Assembly: GCF_012641095.1 (NCBI RefSeq)
Contig: NZ_JAAVSC010000001.1
Location: forward strand, 105,947 to 169,946
Direction of reading: 5' to 3'
DNA from: Lactobacillus sp. HBUAS51381
GTDB taxonomy: Bacteria > Bacillota > Bacilli > Lactobacillales > Lactobacillaceae
Length of the DNA: 64,000 bases
Positions within the stretch are counted from its first letter, which is position 1. Each line of letters starts with the position of its first letter. The notes under the pieces are model-generated. The model was not told the origin of the DNA. It worked only from the letters and a program-made list of their open reading frames with translations, and ran no database searches. Below, in pieces: positions 1 through 9,302 of the stretch. The position numbers and the translations under genes were made by a program.

Positions 1-8
1 GTGTAACG

Positions 9-2444
9 ATGAATCAACCAATGGGGACGAAGACACATTATAAAATGTATAAAAGTGGTAAAACATGGGTAGCTGCTGGTCTTGTCAGTGGCTGTCTGGC
101 GTTGGGTGGGGTCACTGCGCAAGCCGACGAGCAGCCGGCAACGGTCGCCGATGCAACGGCGGTGGTCGCGCAGTCAACTGCAACAACACAACCGTCAGCA
201 AGTGCAGACACCGAACCAGCGGACGCGAACTCGACGGCAGCCGTCGTACCCGATACGCCGGCAGTCGAAGATACCACGACGCCAACTTCACCGGCGGCGG
301 ACGTACCGGTCGTCGACGAACCAACGGTGGCGCCGTCAGAGCCAGAATCGCCAGAACTGACGGCGCCGGTACCAGAAGCACCAGCGGTAGACGTGCCCGT
401 TGCGCCGGTGCCCGTGCCAGGTCAGATCAATAACGAGGACAGCGTCGAATCCGGGGAGCAACCGATTAATGAGCCGTCCGCTACTACCGAGACCGCCGCA
501 ATGCCGGACACTTCGGCAACTACAGTCTCCACGACGCGACCAGTCGAAGCGGTTGTACGTCCCGTGCAACCGGCAGAGTCAAGTGCAATGGGGGCCAGCC
601 ATACCGTGGCGGCTGCCGCCCTGGTTCAAGCGGAAATGACGAAGCCAGCCGCGATGACCGTCACGCCCACGGCAACCACCATTGATGACTGGATGCCCAA
701 TAAGGTCCTACAACAGGCAATCTTATTACATCTTCAGCGTTTGACCGGCGTGAATAAAACGTGGCATAGCGTGGCCGATATTACGCAAGAAGATCTCCAA
801 CTACTTAAAAAGCTGATTGTGCTGGGAAATGATGGGTTCGACACCTATATCGACGGTCACACCGCCTTCTCCTTGGAAGGTCTCCAGTACGCTACAAACT
901 TAGAAACCATTATGATGGAAGCCTCGCTGGATCATAAGCCGGGGGCATTCTTTGGGGATATTGTGGATGTCTCGCCCTTAGCGAACCTTCAGCATTTAAC
1001 GGCGGTGCACCTGCAACATAACCGGATCGAAGACGTTACACCGCTAGTGAACTTGCAAAATGTGACCGAAATGGCGTTGGCGTTTAATCATATTCACGAC
1101 TTCTCACCGCTCAAGGGGAAACCGTACGAAACCTTTACGCATACGGGTCAATTTATCGTCTTAGATCCGCTGCTAGTGAACGATGCCGATCGGGAAGGTC
1201 ACTTACAGATCCAATGCGTGACCATCACTGGCGAAGTGGTGACCTTGACGGCGGGAATGGCAGTCGCTGAACCGGTCTTTTATACCGATGAGGCGGGGCA
1301 TACGTACCACATTTACTATACCGGGGGTAATCCTAAACCGGATGGTCAGGGTGGTATTTACTACACGAACATTCAGAATCAGAAGCCGGGAGCCACGGAA
1401 TTTCCGGGAGCGCCGAACGTGGATGTTTTACCGGATTACTACTACCTCACGGGGACGTATAAACCCAGCGCTGGGGTTGTCGACTTTGCGGTTGTCCAGC
1501 CCTACGTCATTTCTCAGGCCGCGAGCAACGTGACCGTACACTACCAGGATCAGGATGGAAATGCCATTGCGGATGACATGGTTCTGGCCCCTGGCCTGGT
1601 GGGTGAACACTACGCAACCACGGCCCCAGAAATTCCGGGCTATGTACTGACCACGACGCCCGAGAATGCCACTGGGACTTATAGTGACGCGGCCATTGAC
1701 GTGACCTACGTGTATGCCTTGGTTGAGGACGGCGATGGTGATTCCGGCAGTATCGAGAACCCGGGGGACGATTCGGATGGGAACACTGATGGCGGTACCG
1801 ATACTGGTAATGATGGGAATACTGATGGTGGTACCGATACTGGTGATAATGGCAACGCGGACGGCGATGCCGATACTGGTGATAATGGCAACACAGGTGA
1901 TGGCACCGACACCGATGGTAATGGCAACACGGATGGTAATCCTGATACTGACGGCAATGGCCATCCGGGCGAAAATCCGGATGGGGGCCACCCTGGTGAG
2001 ACGCCTGATGGCGAACAACCAGGGACGGCGAACCCGGATGACAATGGCGCCGGTGGTTCGGACGGTGACAACGGTGTGACCCCAGAAACACCGGATGGGT
2101 CCCATCCCGGTACCACGCAGCCGGGGTCACCGGTGGGCGACGATGCCGATTCTGAAACGGGAACGGCAGGCGATGCGGTGTCGACTGCACCGGGTTCGAC
2201 CGGTACTGGCTCGGGTACCGTGACGCTTGGGATGGGTCAGAGCACTCAGACGACCGCTCAGGGGACGTCGACCGTTGCTGAGCCAACGCAATCAGGGCAT
2301 GAACAACGGGTGAAAGTCTTGGCCAGTGGGCTGGCAGGCCCGTTACCTCAGACTAGTGAACAGGATGCATCGCCACTTTGGCGTATCGCCGGGGTAATGG
2401 GGTTACTCGGGCTCCTGCACTTTAGACGAAAACGGAAACAATAA
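9..2444 (+). CDS. KxYKxGKxW / LPQTS surface protein with leucine-rich repeats and MucBP domain
   Basis: Predicted cell-wall-anchored adhesin, 811 aa. The N-terminus carries a KxYKxGKxW signal peptide (THYKMYKSGKTW at about residues 9-20) followed by a hydrophobic stretch and an AQADE cleavage region. Residues 40-220 are a low-complexity Pro/Ala/Thr/Val stalk. About 280-365 holds SDS22/internalin-like leucine-rich repeats (for example LANLQHLTAVHLQHNRIEDV). A MucBP-like domain (VHYQDQDGN, then VTYVY) lies at about 505-568. A long Asp/Gly/Asn/Thr repeat follows, and the C-terminus is LPQTSE (779-784), a hydrophobic helix and RRKRKQ. The fifth residue Ser replaces the classic Gly, but LPQTxE fits the sortase motif known for plantarum-type lactobacilli. 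The ribosome site is not visible because the window starts 8 bases upstream. Mucus or matrix binding is inferred from the domains. Confidence 0.9.
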   Translation: MNQPMGTKTHYKMYKSGKTWVAAGLVSGCLALGGVTAQADEQPATVADATAVVAQSTATTQPSASADTEPADANSTAAVVPDTPAVEDTTTPTSPAADVPVVDEPTVAPSEPESPELTAPVPEAPAVDVPVAPVPVPGQINNEDSVESGEQPINEPSATTETAAMPDTSATTVSTTRPVEAVVRPVQPAESSAMGASHTVAAAALVQAEMTKPAAMTVTPTATTIDDWMPNKVLQQAILLHLQRLTGVNKTWHSVADITQEDLQLLKKLIVLGNDGFDTYIDGHTAFSLEGLQYATNLETIMMEASLDHKPGAFFGDIVDVSPLANLQHLTAVHLQHNRIEDVTPLVNLQNVTEMALAFNHIHDFSPLKGKPYETFTHTGQFIVLDPLLVNDADREGHLQIQCVTITGEVVTLTAGMAVAEPVFYTDEAGHTYHIYYTGGNPKPDGQGGIYYTNIQNQKPGATEFPGAPNVDVLPDYYYLTGTYKPSAGVVDFAVVQPYVISQAASNVTVHYQDQDGNAIADDMVLAPGLVGEHYATTAPEIPGYVLTTTPENATGTYSDAAIDVTYVYALVEDGDGDSGSIENPGDDSDGNTDGGTDTGNDGNTDGGTDTGDNGNADGDADTGDNGNTGDGTDTDGNGNTDGNPDTDGNGHPGENPDGGHPGETPDGEQPGTANPDDNGAGGSDGDNGVTPETPDGSHPGTTQPGSPVGDDADSETGTAGDAVSTAPGSTGTGSGTVTLGMGQSTQTTAQGTSTVAEPTQSGHEQRVKVLASGLAGPLPQTSEQDASPLWRIAGVMGLLGLLHFRRKRKQ
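1762..1965 (+). repeat. Asp/Gly/Asn/Thr coding tandem repeat in the first adhesin
   Basis: Degenerate in-frame repeat encoding units of the type DGNTDGGTDTGDNGN inside the wall-spanning region of the LRR adhesin. Units differ by substitutions and by one-codon length changes. Such repeats commonly vary in copy number between strains; here this is inference. Confidence 0.7.
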
Positions 2445-2459
2445 CGCAAAGGGTTAAGA

Positions 2460-2497
2460 ATCGTCCCACTAAATTGAATAGTGGGACGATTTTTTTG
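2460..2497 (+). terminator. Rho-independent terminator after the first adhesin
   Basis: Perfect 12-bp stem (ATCGTCCCACTA with TAGTGGGACGAT), 7-nt loop and a run of T. It separates the first two adhesin genes. The next 350 bases to the second adhesin hold no convincing gene; they are AT-rich and presumably carry its promoter. Confidence 0.9.
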
Positions 2498-2850
2498 GTT
2501 ATCCAAAGTCAGAAAGTGACATTTTTGCGATTGTGAGGCATATATCAAGCGTAAACAACATCCCTTTAACGGTTTTCCCGATAAAATTAAAGATGGATGA
2601 ACGAAAATATCGAAGAGATGATTTGGCGTCCTGACAAGGACTGTAACGTTTTACATAACAGCGTGTCCTTCCTAGACTGCGACGATGCAACGCGCTCCTC
2701 GCAAAATGGTCAGGAAATAACCTATCTTTCGCGATTGAAATCGCTTACAATGAACTTGTAGATAACAATACCCATATTAATAAATGTGTAACGTTTAAAT
2801 TAACCAACAAAATAATCAGCAACCAGTAAAAAAGACTAGGGGGAAACATC

Positions 2851-5154
2851 ATGCGTAATTGGGCGGGTGAGACGAAGGTCCACTATAAAAGCTATAAGGC
2901 AGGGAAACACTGGGTCGTCGCCAGTATTACCGCGGTGACGTTAGGACTCGGCCTGATGGGGGCAACCGAGACTGCACAAGCGGCCGAGGGAACACCGTCT
3001 CCAACGAGTGAAGAAACGGCTTCGGGGCAAGCAGCACAGCCAGATCGTCAGGTCACGCTGCAAGGGACACCAACCGCAGAAGCAGATGTCGTAGAGAAGG
3101 CAGATGTGGTAGAAGAAAATGAAGGTAAAGACGCCGCGCCGGTTGAAGAGCAGCAGGCCGTTAAAGAAGATAACTCGACTAACATTAACAAGGAAGAACA
3201 ACAGGAGCCGGCCGAAGTCCCAGCAGGAGACACGGAAGGGCAATTACCATCCGATCAAAACGATCCATCGGGTGAGCCAGAAGATAGCAACACGGTAGAG
3301 ACGCCACAAACACCAGCACCAGCGCCACAAGATGTGGTGAAAGATTCAGGGAACGTTGACTTAGATACATCGGCATCCAAAACCCCGGCCCCTCAACCCC
3401 TTAAGGCCATGAGGGCAGCGGTTCAGGCGTCACCGATTGATGGGGTCAACGCCAGTGAATGGATTCCGGACGCGGCGTTGCGTGATATGATTATCAAGCA
3501 GTTGAATCGACAGGTGAACCATTCGGGGATTACGGGCTTGCCGTATTACGTGGCCGATGAAAATAATCTGTATCAACACGTCGGAGACCTCACGAGTCTG
3601 AATGACTATGTGGGTGCTGGCACGGTGACGAGTCTGGCGGGATTAGCGTATTTTCCTAATCTCCATACGCTTAATTTCACTCGAGTGACGGTACCGGTTG
3701 CCGGACTCATCGACTTTTCAACGCTACCATTGCTTAACGATATTACGCTGGTTTTAGCCGATGACAGTGCCAGTCACGACCTGACGACCATTATGGACAC
3801 TTACTTTGGTAATGGAATGAATCTTCGCTTCTTACGGCTGGGGAATAGCCATTTAACGGGGTCACTTGACGTTTTGAGTCGTTACACCGACTTGGAAATG
3901 GTCTACTTGCCGAATAACCAGCTAACGGGAAGTATTCCCGACCTAAAGGCGTTACCTAACCTGTGGTATCTCATGCTCAACAATAATCAACTGACGGGCA
4001 ACTTACCCGATATTGGCGACTGGCCAGCACTGAATACGATTGATGTGTCTTACAACGAATTGACGGGGGACCTCCCTGATCTGAGTCATTTCCGTGGGGA
4101 ATTGGTCTACATGTTCAATCACCTCACCAATGGGGTCGTGACCTTACTGGATGAAAATGGGCAACCGAGCCTCAACTATGGGGTGTACCAACGATTGACC
4201 GGGAACACCATCACCCTCAGTGCGGACAATCAGGCCTTTGATCCCGTGAGTGGGGTCATCAATCGGATGCAGGACATGACGACGGGGCAACCCGATGAGA
4301 CTGAGGGCGTGGGAACGGCGCAGTTAGCATCGGGCGTCACCGTTGCCTATGGTGATTTGGACCCGAACCTACCAACCACGGAGATTGCGGACTGGGCGGC
4401 TAACACGGCCGAGAACGCCACGGATTGGTTCCAGATTATCCGGTATGGGGACAAATGGGGCTTGACGTTTACGCCGAAGCAAGCGGTTCCGGATGGCATG
4501 TATACCGTGCACGTCATCAATCAGAGTTATGGTGCTAACTGGGGCTACAGTGCTTACCTGACGTTCAAAATTGAAAATAAGGTGCCGATCGATCCAGGAA
4601 CCCCTGATCCAGGGAAGCCTGATCCGGGCGTCACAACGGGGACGGTAACCATCGTCAACGTCGATCAGGACGGTCACGTGATTAGCCAGTCGCAACAGAC
4701 CGGGAACGTTGGCGATGCTTTCACGATTAACGCCGACGACTTAGACGGTTATCAGCTAGTCGGCAATGGAGTGGCCAATGGCACCTACACCGCGGCCGGC
4801 CAGACGATTACCTTCACATATCAAGCGGTAACGACCGGTGGTGATGGCGATTTGATCGAGCCAGATAGACCAGTTACCGATGAGACCGAGCAACCAGGGG
4901 CCGATGGTGTTGTCGCTGGTGGCGCTGGGGATCAGGTTGCAACGCAAGGTCAATCGGGCCATCTGGTGGCCACACCATTGACCACGGAAAAGGCGCAGGA
5001 CCGAACAGCCACGCAGAAGCAAGCAAAGGCTAATGCAACGGCCACGACCCTGCCGCAGACGGATGAAGCCACGATGTCACCTTTAGCTGGACTCGCCTTG
5101 CTCCTGGGGAGTGTCTTGACCGGATTCACGCTAAAACGTAAACGGCATCAGTAA
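2851..5154 (+). CDS. KxYKxGKxW / LPQTD surface protein with plant-type leucine-rich repeats
   Basis: Second predicted wall-anchored adhesin, 767 aa, preceded by AGGGGG eight bases before ATG. It has a KxYKxGKxW signal (HYKSYKAGKHW) with AQAAE cleavage region, and an acidic Glu/Pro/Ala-rich stalk to about residue 190. At about 250-430 lie leucine-rich repeats whose consensus (LPNLWYLMLNNNQLTGNLPD) has the LTGxLP turn typical of plant and Dictyostelium-type LRRs. A MucBP-like beta module (TVTIVNVDQDGHVIS to TFTYQAV) sits at about 592-655. The C-terminus is LPQTDE (734-739), a hydrophobic helix and KRKRHQ. It shares overall architecture with the gene upstream but a different LRR subtype, so the pair is not a simple recent duplication. 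Confidence 0.9.
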   Translation: MRNWAGETKVHYKSYKAGKHWVVASITAVTLGLGLMGATETAQAAEGTPSPTSEETASGQAAQPDRQVTLQGTPTAEADVVEKADVVEENEGKDAAPVEEQQAVKEDNSTNINKEEQQEPAEVPAGDTEGQLPSDQNDPSGEPEDSNTVETPQTPAPAPQDVVKDSGNVDLDTSASKTPAPQPLKAMRAAVQASPIDGVNASEWIPDAALRDMIIKQLNRQVNHSGITGLPYYVADENNLYQHVGDLTSLNDYVGAGTVTSLAGLAYFPNLHTLNFTRVTVPVAGLIDFSTLPLLNDITLVLADDSASHDLTTIMDTYFGNGMNLRFLRLGNSHLTGSLDVLSRYTDLEMVYLPNNQLTGSIPDLKALPNLWYLMLNNNQLTGNLPDIGDWPALNTIDVSYNELTGDLPDLSHFRGELVYMFNHLTNGVVTLLDENGQPSLNYGVYQRLTGNTITLSADNQAFDPVSGVINRMQDMTTGQPDETEGVGTAQLASGVTVAYGDLDPNLPTTEIADWAANTAENATDWFQIIRYGDKWGLTFTPKQAVPDGMYTVHVINQSYGANWGYSAYLTFKIENKVPIDPGTPDPGKPDPGVTTGTVTIVNVDQDGHVISQSQQTGNVGDAFTINADDLDGYQLVGNGVANGTYTAAGQTITFTYQAVTTGGDGDLIEPDRPVTDETEQPGADGVVAGGAGDQVATQGQSGHLVATPLTTEKAQDRTATQKQAKANATATTLPQTDEATMSPLAGLALLLGSVLTGFTLKRKRHQ

Positions 5155-5172
5155 CGCATCACGAAATCCAGC

Positions 5173-5206
5173 GAGGTCGGGATAAAATTTCCGGCCTCTT
5201 TGTTTT
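5173..5206 (+). terminator. Terminator after the second adhesin
   Basis: Eight-pair stem GAGGTCGG with CCGGCCTC (one G-U pair) around a 10-nt A/T loop, followed by TTTGTTTT. The rest of the gap to the third adhesin shows no gene. Confidence 0.75.
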
Positions 5207-5418
5207 GCCTAAAATTAAGGAAACGGGGGCCGCGATTATCACGATTCCTACTACAATCTTGGCTAACCGCTAGACAATCTATCTAAGAGGGTCCAGCAAT
5301 TCTGACTATTCCATCCGCGTACAACAATATCGATGTTAATTTGTTAAGTTAAAAAATAATTTCAAAATAACGTTGATTGTTGACCAGCAGAGGACGAAAA
5401 TGGAGGTAGATTCTTTAG

Positions 5419-7554
5419 ATGAAAGGTAGGGATTTAGTCGTTATGGAATTGAAACGAACGCATTTTAAGATGTATAAAGTTGGGCGTAAGTGGGTCTTCG
5501 CCTGTGCGGTCGTGCTGGCCATGGGGAGCGGGGCAACGCTGACTGCTAGTGCCGATGTAAGCAGTAGCAGTTCGTCGCAGAGCACACAGTCAAGTCGGGT
5601 TGCGAGCGATCAGAACTCAGAACGGTCGGGCGGCACCGCGGTGTCGGGTGCCAACCGCGTTAGTGAAAGCAATCAGCAGAGTTCTGAGGAAACTAGCCAA
5701 GTCAGTGGCAGTCAGGCTGAGAATAGTCACAGCGCAAGTAGCAGTTCGTCACAGAGTCAATCAACGGACAGCGCTTCCGACAGCGAAAGCAGCTCAAGCC
5801 GCAGCACCACGCCGGTTTCCGAGGCGGTCACTACGGAAAGTGAAACGGTGACGACCAACACACCGGCAGCTAAACCCAGTGCCGTCAAGCACGCCACGAC
5901 TTCTGCGAAGAAATCACCGGTTGTGAAGAGCTTCAAGCATAGCTCACGGATCAATTCGGCACTTACAGCGGCTAAGCAAGCCGCAACGACGACGCAACTC
6001 AGGGCCAAGGTCAACGCTCTGATTGAGAAAGCCCAAGCCGCCATGCCGGCACAGACCACGGCCTTAACGCCATTGGCCGAAGCGGAGATCCAGGCTGGTG
6101 GGTCGGTCTACGATGACTATCCGGATTTGGATAACTTGTTGGGCGTCTCTTCCGTCTTTCATATTTTTGCCAGAGAAGCCGAGTTAAATGCCCACACGAA
6201 TGGGAACGTTGCCGTTCAAAACCTGATTGGGAATGTCAACTTCGGGACGAGTATCATCGAAGAACTATTGGACAAGGATATTTCTTACATACAAAACATT
6301 ACGAACATTGCGGGGAGTTCCTTCGTTTCTAAAGGGGATACGCGGGAAAATAAAGTGGTGTTCGGGGATGGGATTAGCATCGATATTAGCAATCCTAATC
6401 GCCCAATGGTCAATGGCGTTTACATCGATCACCTGTTGGCTGACGAAGTCTACCAGGATCAAAACGGGCAAACGTACATTGACTTTGACGCCGAATTTGC
6501 GAAGTTAAAGACGTTGAACGCGACGCTGGCTGGTAAGCCGAGTGTGGCCAACTATACCAATAGTGATTTTGCCGACCAAAACAACCGCGTGATTGACATC
6601 AGCGACATGACGCCTAATGCCAACAATCAAATTGTGATTAATTTGACGCCGGATGTCTTACAAGGAAATACACCGTTGACAATCAAGGGCCTCTCTCCCG
6701 ATGCTGAGGGAACGACCGTGATTGTGAACGTCGATACCGGTGGCCAAGCGGACTACGATGTGCGTTCCCAGATTAAGCTCATCTACAGTGATGGGAGTGA
6801 CCGGAACAACCAAGAGACCGAACACTTTGGCGACAACCACCTGTTGTGGAACTTCTACGACAGTACGGCCAGCGACAAGCAGTTTGGCGGGACGATTCAC
6901 GTTAATGCACCGTTCCAAGGGAGCATTCTGGCGCCATCGGCAACGATCGAGGCCAATCAAAATATTGATGGGAATCTGATTGCCGATAAGGTCATTGTTA
7001 ACGCCGAAACCCACCGTTGGGACCTTCAGGGCAATGAGGATGAAGACATTGAGGAAGAGGAATTCGAAAAGCCCGTGCACCCGGGCATCGATGTCGAATT
7101 GCCAAATATTGAGGAACCGGAAGAACCTGGGACTGAAGAACCGGGGACTGAGGAACCTGGAACTGAAGAACCGGGGATCGAGGAACCCGGTGAAGGCGGC
7201 GATGAAGATTTAGGCTACGAGCACGAACGCCCGGACTATGATGAGGATGAAGTGACCGAGGACTTGTGGGATGATCTGATTGACGATGAGTCCGAGGATC
7301 CAACGACAGCCCATGCGGATGAAGAAGCCCTGTTGAATCGGGTTGACCAGGCCATTGCCCAAGCGAAAGCACAAGGCAACACGGCATTGGTTGCGAAGTT
7401 ACAGGCCATTCGGAGTCGCATTCTGGCCGATCTCGGTGGCTTGCCACAGACCGGTGAGGCGCAGAATAACTGGGCGCCGGCTGTTGGGGCGGCCCTCTTA
7501 GCTAGCCTATTGGGAACCTTAGGCGCGATTAAGATTAAGAAACACCGAAACTAA
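5419..7554 (+). CDS. KxYKxGKxW / LPQTG choice-of-anchor A family surface protein
   Basis: Third consecutive predicted wall-anchored protein, 711 aa. The KxYKxGKxW signal reads HFKMYKVGRKW. A Ser/Gln-rich stalk runs to about residue 200. A choice-of-anchor A (collagen-binding-like) domain spans about 224-534, recognisable by NGNVAVQNLIGNVNFG, LLWNFYDS, GGTIHVNAPFQGSILAPSA and NIDGNLIADKV. A repeat of EEPGT units, an acidic stretch and a helical segment follow, then LPQTGE (675-680), a hydrophobic helix and KIKKHRN. GGAGG lies 12 bases before this ATG; an in-frame ATG at 5443 (MELKRTHF) is the alternative start and gives a more usual signal length. The ligand is not predictable from sequence. 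Confidence 0.9.
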   Translation: MKGRDLVVMELKRTHFKMYKVGRKWVFACAVVLAMGSGATLTASADVSSSSSSQSTQSSRVASDQNSERSGGTAVSGANRVSESNQQSSEETSQVSGSQAENSHSASSSSSQSQSTDSASDSESSSSRSTTPVSEAVTTESETVTTNTPAAKPSAVKHATTSAKKSPVVKSFKHSSRINSALTAAKQAATTTQLRAKVNALIEKAQAAMPAQTTALTPLAEAEIQAGGSVYDDYPDLDNLLGVSSVFHIFAREAELNAHTNGNVAVQNLIGNVNFGTSIIEELLDKDISYIQNITNIAGSSFVSKGDTRENKVVFGDGISIDISNPNRPMVNGVYIDHLLADEVYQDQNGQTYIDFDAEFAKLKTLNATLAGKPSVANYTNSDFADQNNRVIDISDMTPNANNQIVINLTPDVLQGNTPLTIKGLSPDAEGTTVIVNVDTGGQADYDVRSQIKLIYSDGSDRNNQETEHFGDNHLLWNFYDSTASDKQFGGTIHVNAPFQGSILAPSATIEANQNIDGNLIADKVIVNAETHRWDLQGNEDEDIEEEEFEKPVHPGIDVELPNIEEPEEPGTEEPGTEEPGTEEPGIEEPGEGGDEDLGYEHERPDYDEDEVTEDLWDDLIDDESEDPTTAHADEEALLNRVDQAIAQAKAQGNTALVAKLQAIRSRILADLGGLPQTGEAQNNWAPAVGAALLASLLGTLGAIKIKKHRN
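7111..7191 (+). repeat. EEPGT coding repeat
   Basis: Five to six 15-bp units encoding Glu-Glu-Pro-Gly-Thr/Ile in tandem within the third adhesin, forming an extended acidic wall-spanning linker before the LPQTG signal. Confidence 0.7.
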
Positions 7555-7571
7555 TTTTATCGGACGAAATG

Positions 7572-7610
7572 AAAAGCATGACTTCGCCAAACGGTGGGGT
7601 CATGCTTTTT
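7572..7610 (+). terminator. Bidirectional terminator between adhesin and TauE/SafE gene
   Basis: Stem AAAAGCATGAC with GTCATGCTTTT around a 16-nt loop. The A-run and T-run allow it to serve both convergent genes. Confidence 0.85.
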
Positions 7611-7626
7611 GCGTTCAAATATGAGA

Positions 7627-8370
7627 TTATAGGACCATCTTAACTGCCATGGCCATGATGAGCACGCCCATGAAGGGCTTGAGGTAAGCGTTGAGCTTCT
7701 GGGGGTCGGCGTGCATCAGCAGGCGCGGGGCACAGATTGCGCCGAGAATCGCCCCAATCATTAGGCTGATGCCAATTCCCCAATCCACGTTGCTAGCCGA
7801 CATGTGGAAGATTAGACCAATCAGCGTTGTGCCAACCAGAACGTAGGCCGACGTCGCAGCGGCTGGAATCATATCCAATCCGAGTACCAGTAGCCCTGCA
7901 ATGATGGGACCACCACCGGATAGGCCGGCAACGCCAACCATGAGGCCGCTGACAATCCCATATCCCGTCGCTTGAAGGCGTTGATGTCGGGCTGGGCGAG
8001 TCTGGTGGTGACTGAACCGTTTGACCAGGATCTGAACGCCTAATAAAAAGAGAATGATCGCGACCAACCAGGTGTAGAGTTTAATCGGGATATACGGGGA
8101 GATGAGGGCGCCCACAATGGTTGCCGGGATGGCCGCAATCAGCATTTGATTACCAATCTTAAATTGAATTTGGCCCGTCCGGTAGTGGCCGTATGCCCCC
8201 ACGAGTAGTGAAGGAAACGCCGTAAAGAGGGAGGTTGCCGCCGCAGCTCCCGGTGCCAGGTGGAAGACGGTGGTCAGTAGACCCAAGTAAATGGCCGCAC
8301 CCCCGCCACCGGTCGAAATGACCAGTAGCCCAACTAAGAATCCAGTAACTAATAAAATTAACCAGGTCAT
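7627..8370 (-). CDS. TauE/SafE (TSUP) family membrane exporter
   Basis: Integral membrane protein, 247 aa, with about eight hydrophobic helices in two homologous halves. The glycine-rich signatures GFLVGLLVISTGGGGAAIYL near the N-terminus and GLMVGVAGLSGGGPIIAG in the middle are typical of the sulfite exporter TauE/SafE family, which moves sulfonates, sulfite or other small anions. The start at MTWLILLVTGF is chosen because AAGGAG lies 12 bases upstream and the longer reading adds a polar non-membrane leader. It is transcribed divergently from the SDR gene. The substrate cannot be told from sequence. Confidence 0.85.
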   Translation of the reverse strand: MTWLILLVTGFLVGLLVISTGGGGAAIYLGLLTTVFHLAPGAAAATSLFTAFPSLLVGAYGHYRTGQIQFKIGNQMLIAAIPATIVGALISPYIPIKLYTWLVAIILFLLGVQILVKRFSHHQTRPARHQRLQATGYGIVSGLMVGVAGLSGGGPIIAGLLVLGLDMIPAAATSAYVLVGTTLIGLIFHMSASNVDWGIGISLMIGAILGAICAPRLLMHADPQKLNAYLKPFMGVLIMAMAVKMVL

Positions 8371-8504
8371 TAACCGACACAACTCCTTATCCGTTAAATA
8401 GTCTGTTTTCAGTGTACAAGTCGTGGTCGAGTGCGTCAATTTTTCGGATATGTCGTGAATGTTGGCGTATGATAAGAACTAAAGTTTTGAATGGAGGTAA
8501 GCAC

Positions 8505-9227
8505 ATGGAATTAGAACAACAACGACTCGCCATTGTTGGTGGCACCTCGGGTTTTGGGGAAGCAGTTGCCACCCAGGCCCTGACCTTGGGTGCCGCAGTT
8601 CACGTGATTGGGCACAGTCAAGCCCACGTGAATACAGCGGTAGCCCGTTTGAAGAAAATAGGAATGACAGTTACTGGGACGGCGCTAGACGCCCAGGATG
8701 ATCAGCAATTGACGGCGTTCTTTGCGCAACAGGGAAAATTTGACCACGTCCTGTCGTTTCTCGGTGGGGCCATGGGTGGTGGCTTTCTAGATAATTCGGT
8801 AGCGGCGATTCGCCAAGCGATTGAAGACAAGTTCTTCGCCAATCTCCAACTGGCCCAGATCGCGGCGACGCATCTGAAGCCGCACGGATCGTTGATTTTT
8901 ACCTCGGGTGCGGGCGGTCATCCCCACGATGCCTCCGGTGCCATCGTGGGCAATCAGGCGATTAATACCATGGTGGCCGGTCTGGCGGTCGAAATGGCGC
9001 CGGACTATCGGGTGAACGCGGTCGCCCCAACCTGGACGCCCACCGGTCTCTGGCGAAACCTAACGCCCGAGCAGGTTAAGCAGCAGGCTGCTGATTTTGC
9101 CCAAGGGGTGCCGTTGAAACGCGTGGCGACGCCAGACGAGGTGGCCGCGGCGTACATCTACCTGATGCAAAATGACTTTGTCACCGGACAGGTTTTGCAT
9201 GTGGATGGCGGCGTGGATTTGATGTGA
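8505..9227 (+). CDS. SDR-family protein lacking the catalytic Tyr/Lys pair
   Basis: Rossmann-fold short-chain dehydrogenase/reductase-like protein, 240 aa. GGTSGFGEA near residue 10 is the nucleotide-binding loop, SFLGG replaces the NNAG motif, and RVNAVAPTW and VLHVDGG are the usual C-terminal signatures. Where SDRs carry YxxxK the sequence reads IVGNQAINT, so both catalytic Tyr and Lys are absent although the preceding Ser (FTSGAGG) is kept. ATGGAGG seven bases upstream fixes the start at MELEQQ. It may be a non-canonical reductase or a nucleotide-binding protein without dehydrogenase activity. Confidence 0.85.
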   Translation: MELEQQRLAIVGGTSGFGEAVATQALTLGAAVHVIGHSQAHVNTAVARLKKIGMTVTGTALDAQDDQQLTAFFAQQGKFDHVLSFLGGAMGGGFLDNSVAAIRQAIEDKFFANLQLAQIAATHLKPHGSLIFTSGAGGHPHDASGAIVGNQAINTMVAGLAVEMAPDYRVNAVAPTWTPTGLWRNLTPEQVKQQAADFAQGVPLKRVATPDEVAAAYIYLMQNDFVTGQVLHVDGGVDLM

Positions 9228-9248
9228 TGTTGGTTAGTGAATCCCAAA

Positions 9249-9286
9249 AGCAGGCTGTGACGTTTGACCGTCACGGCCTGCTTTTT
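9249..9286. terminator. Bidirectional terminator between convergent SDR genes
   Basis: Stem of 14 positions (AGCAGGCTGTGACG with CGTCACGGCCTGCT), loop of 6, with T-run downstream and A-run upstream. Confidence 0.9.
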
Positions 9287-9302
9287 CGGAGAACTCGATC
9301 AT

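Noticed and set aside
1428..2286. Long minus-strand open frames opposite the repeat region of the first adhesin
   Set aside because: They arise from low-complexity GAT/GGT-type codon repeats on the other strand, have skewed Ile/Val/Arg or His/Arg composition and no ribosome site.
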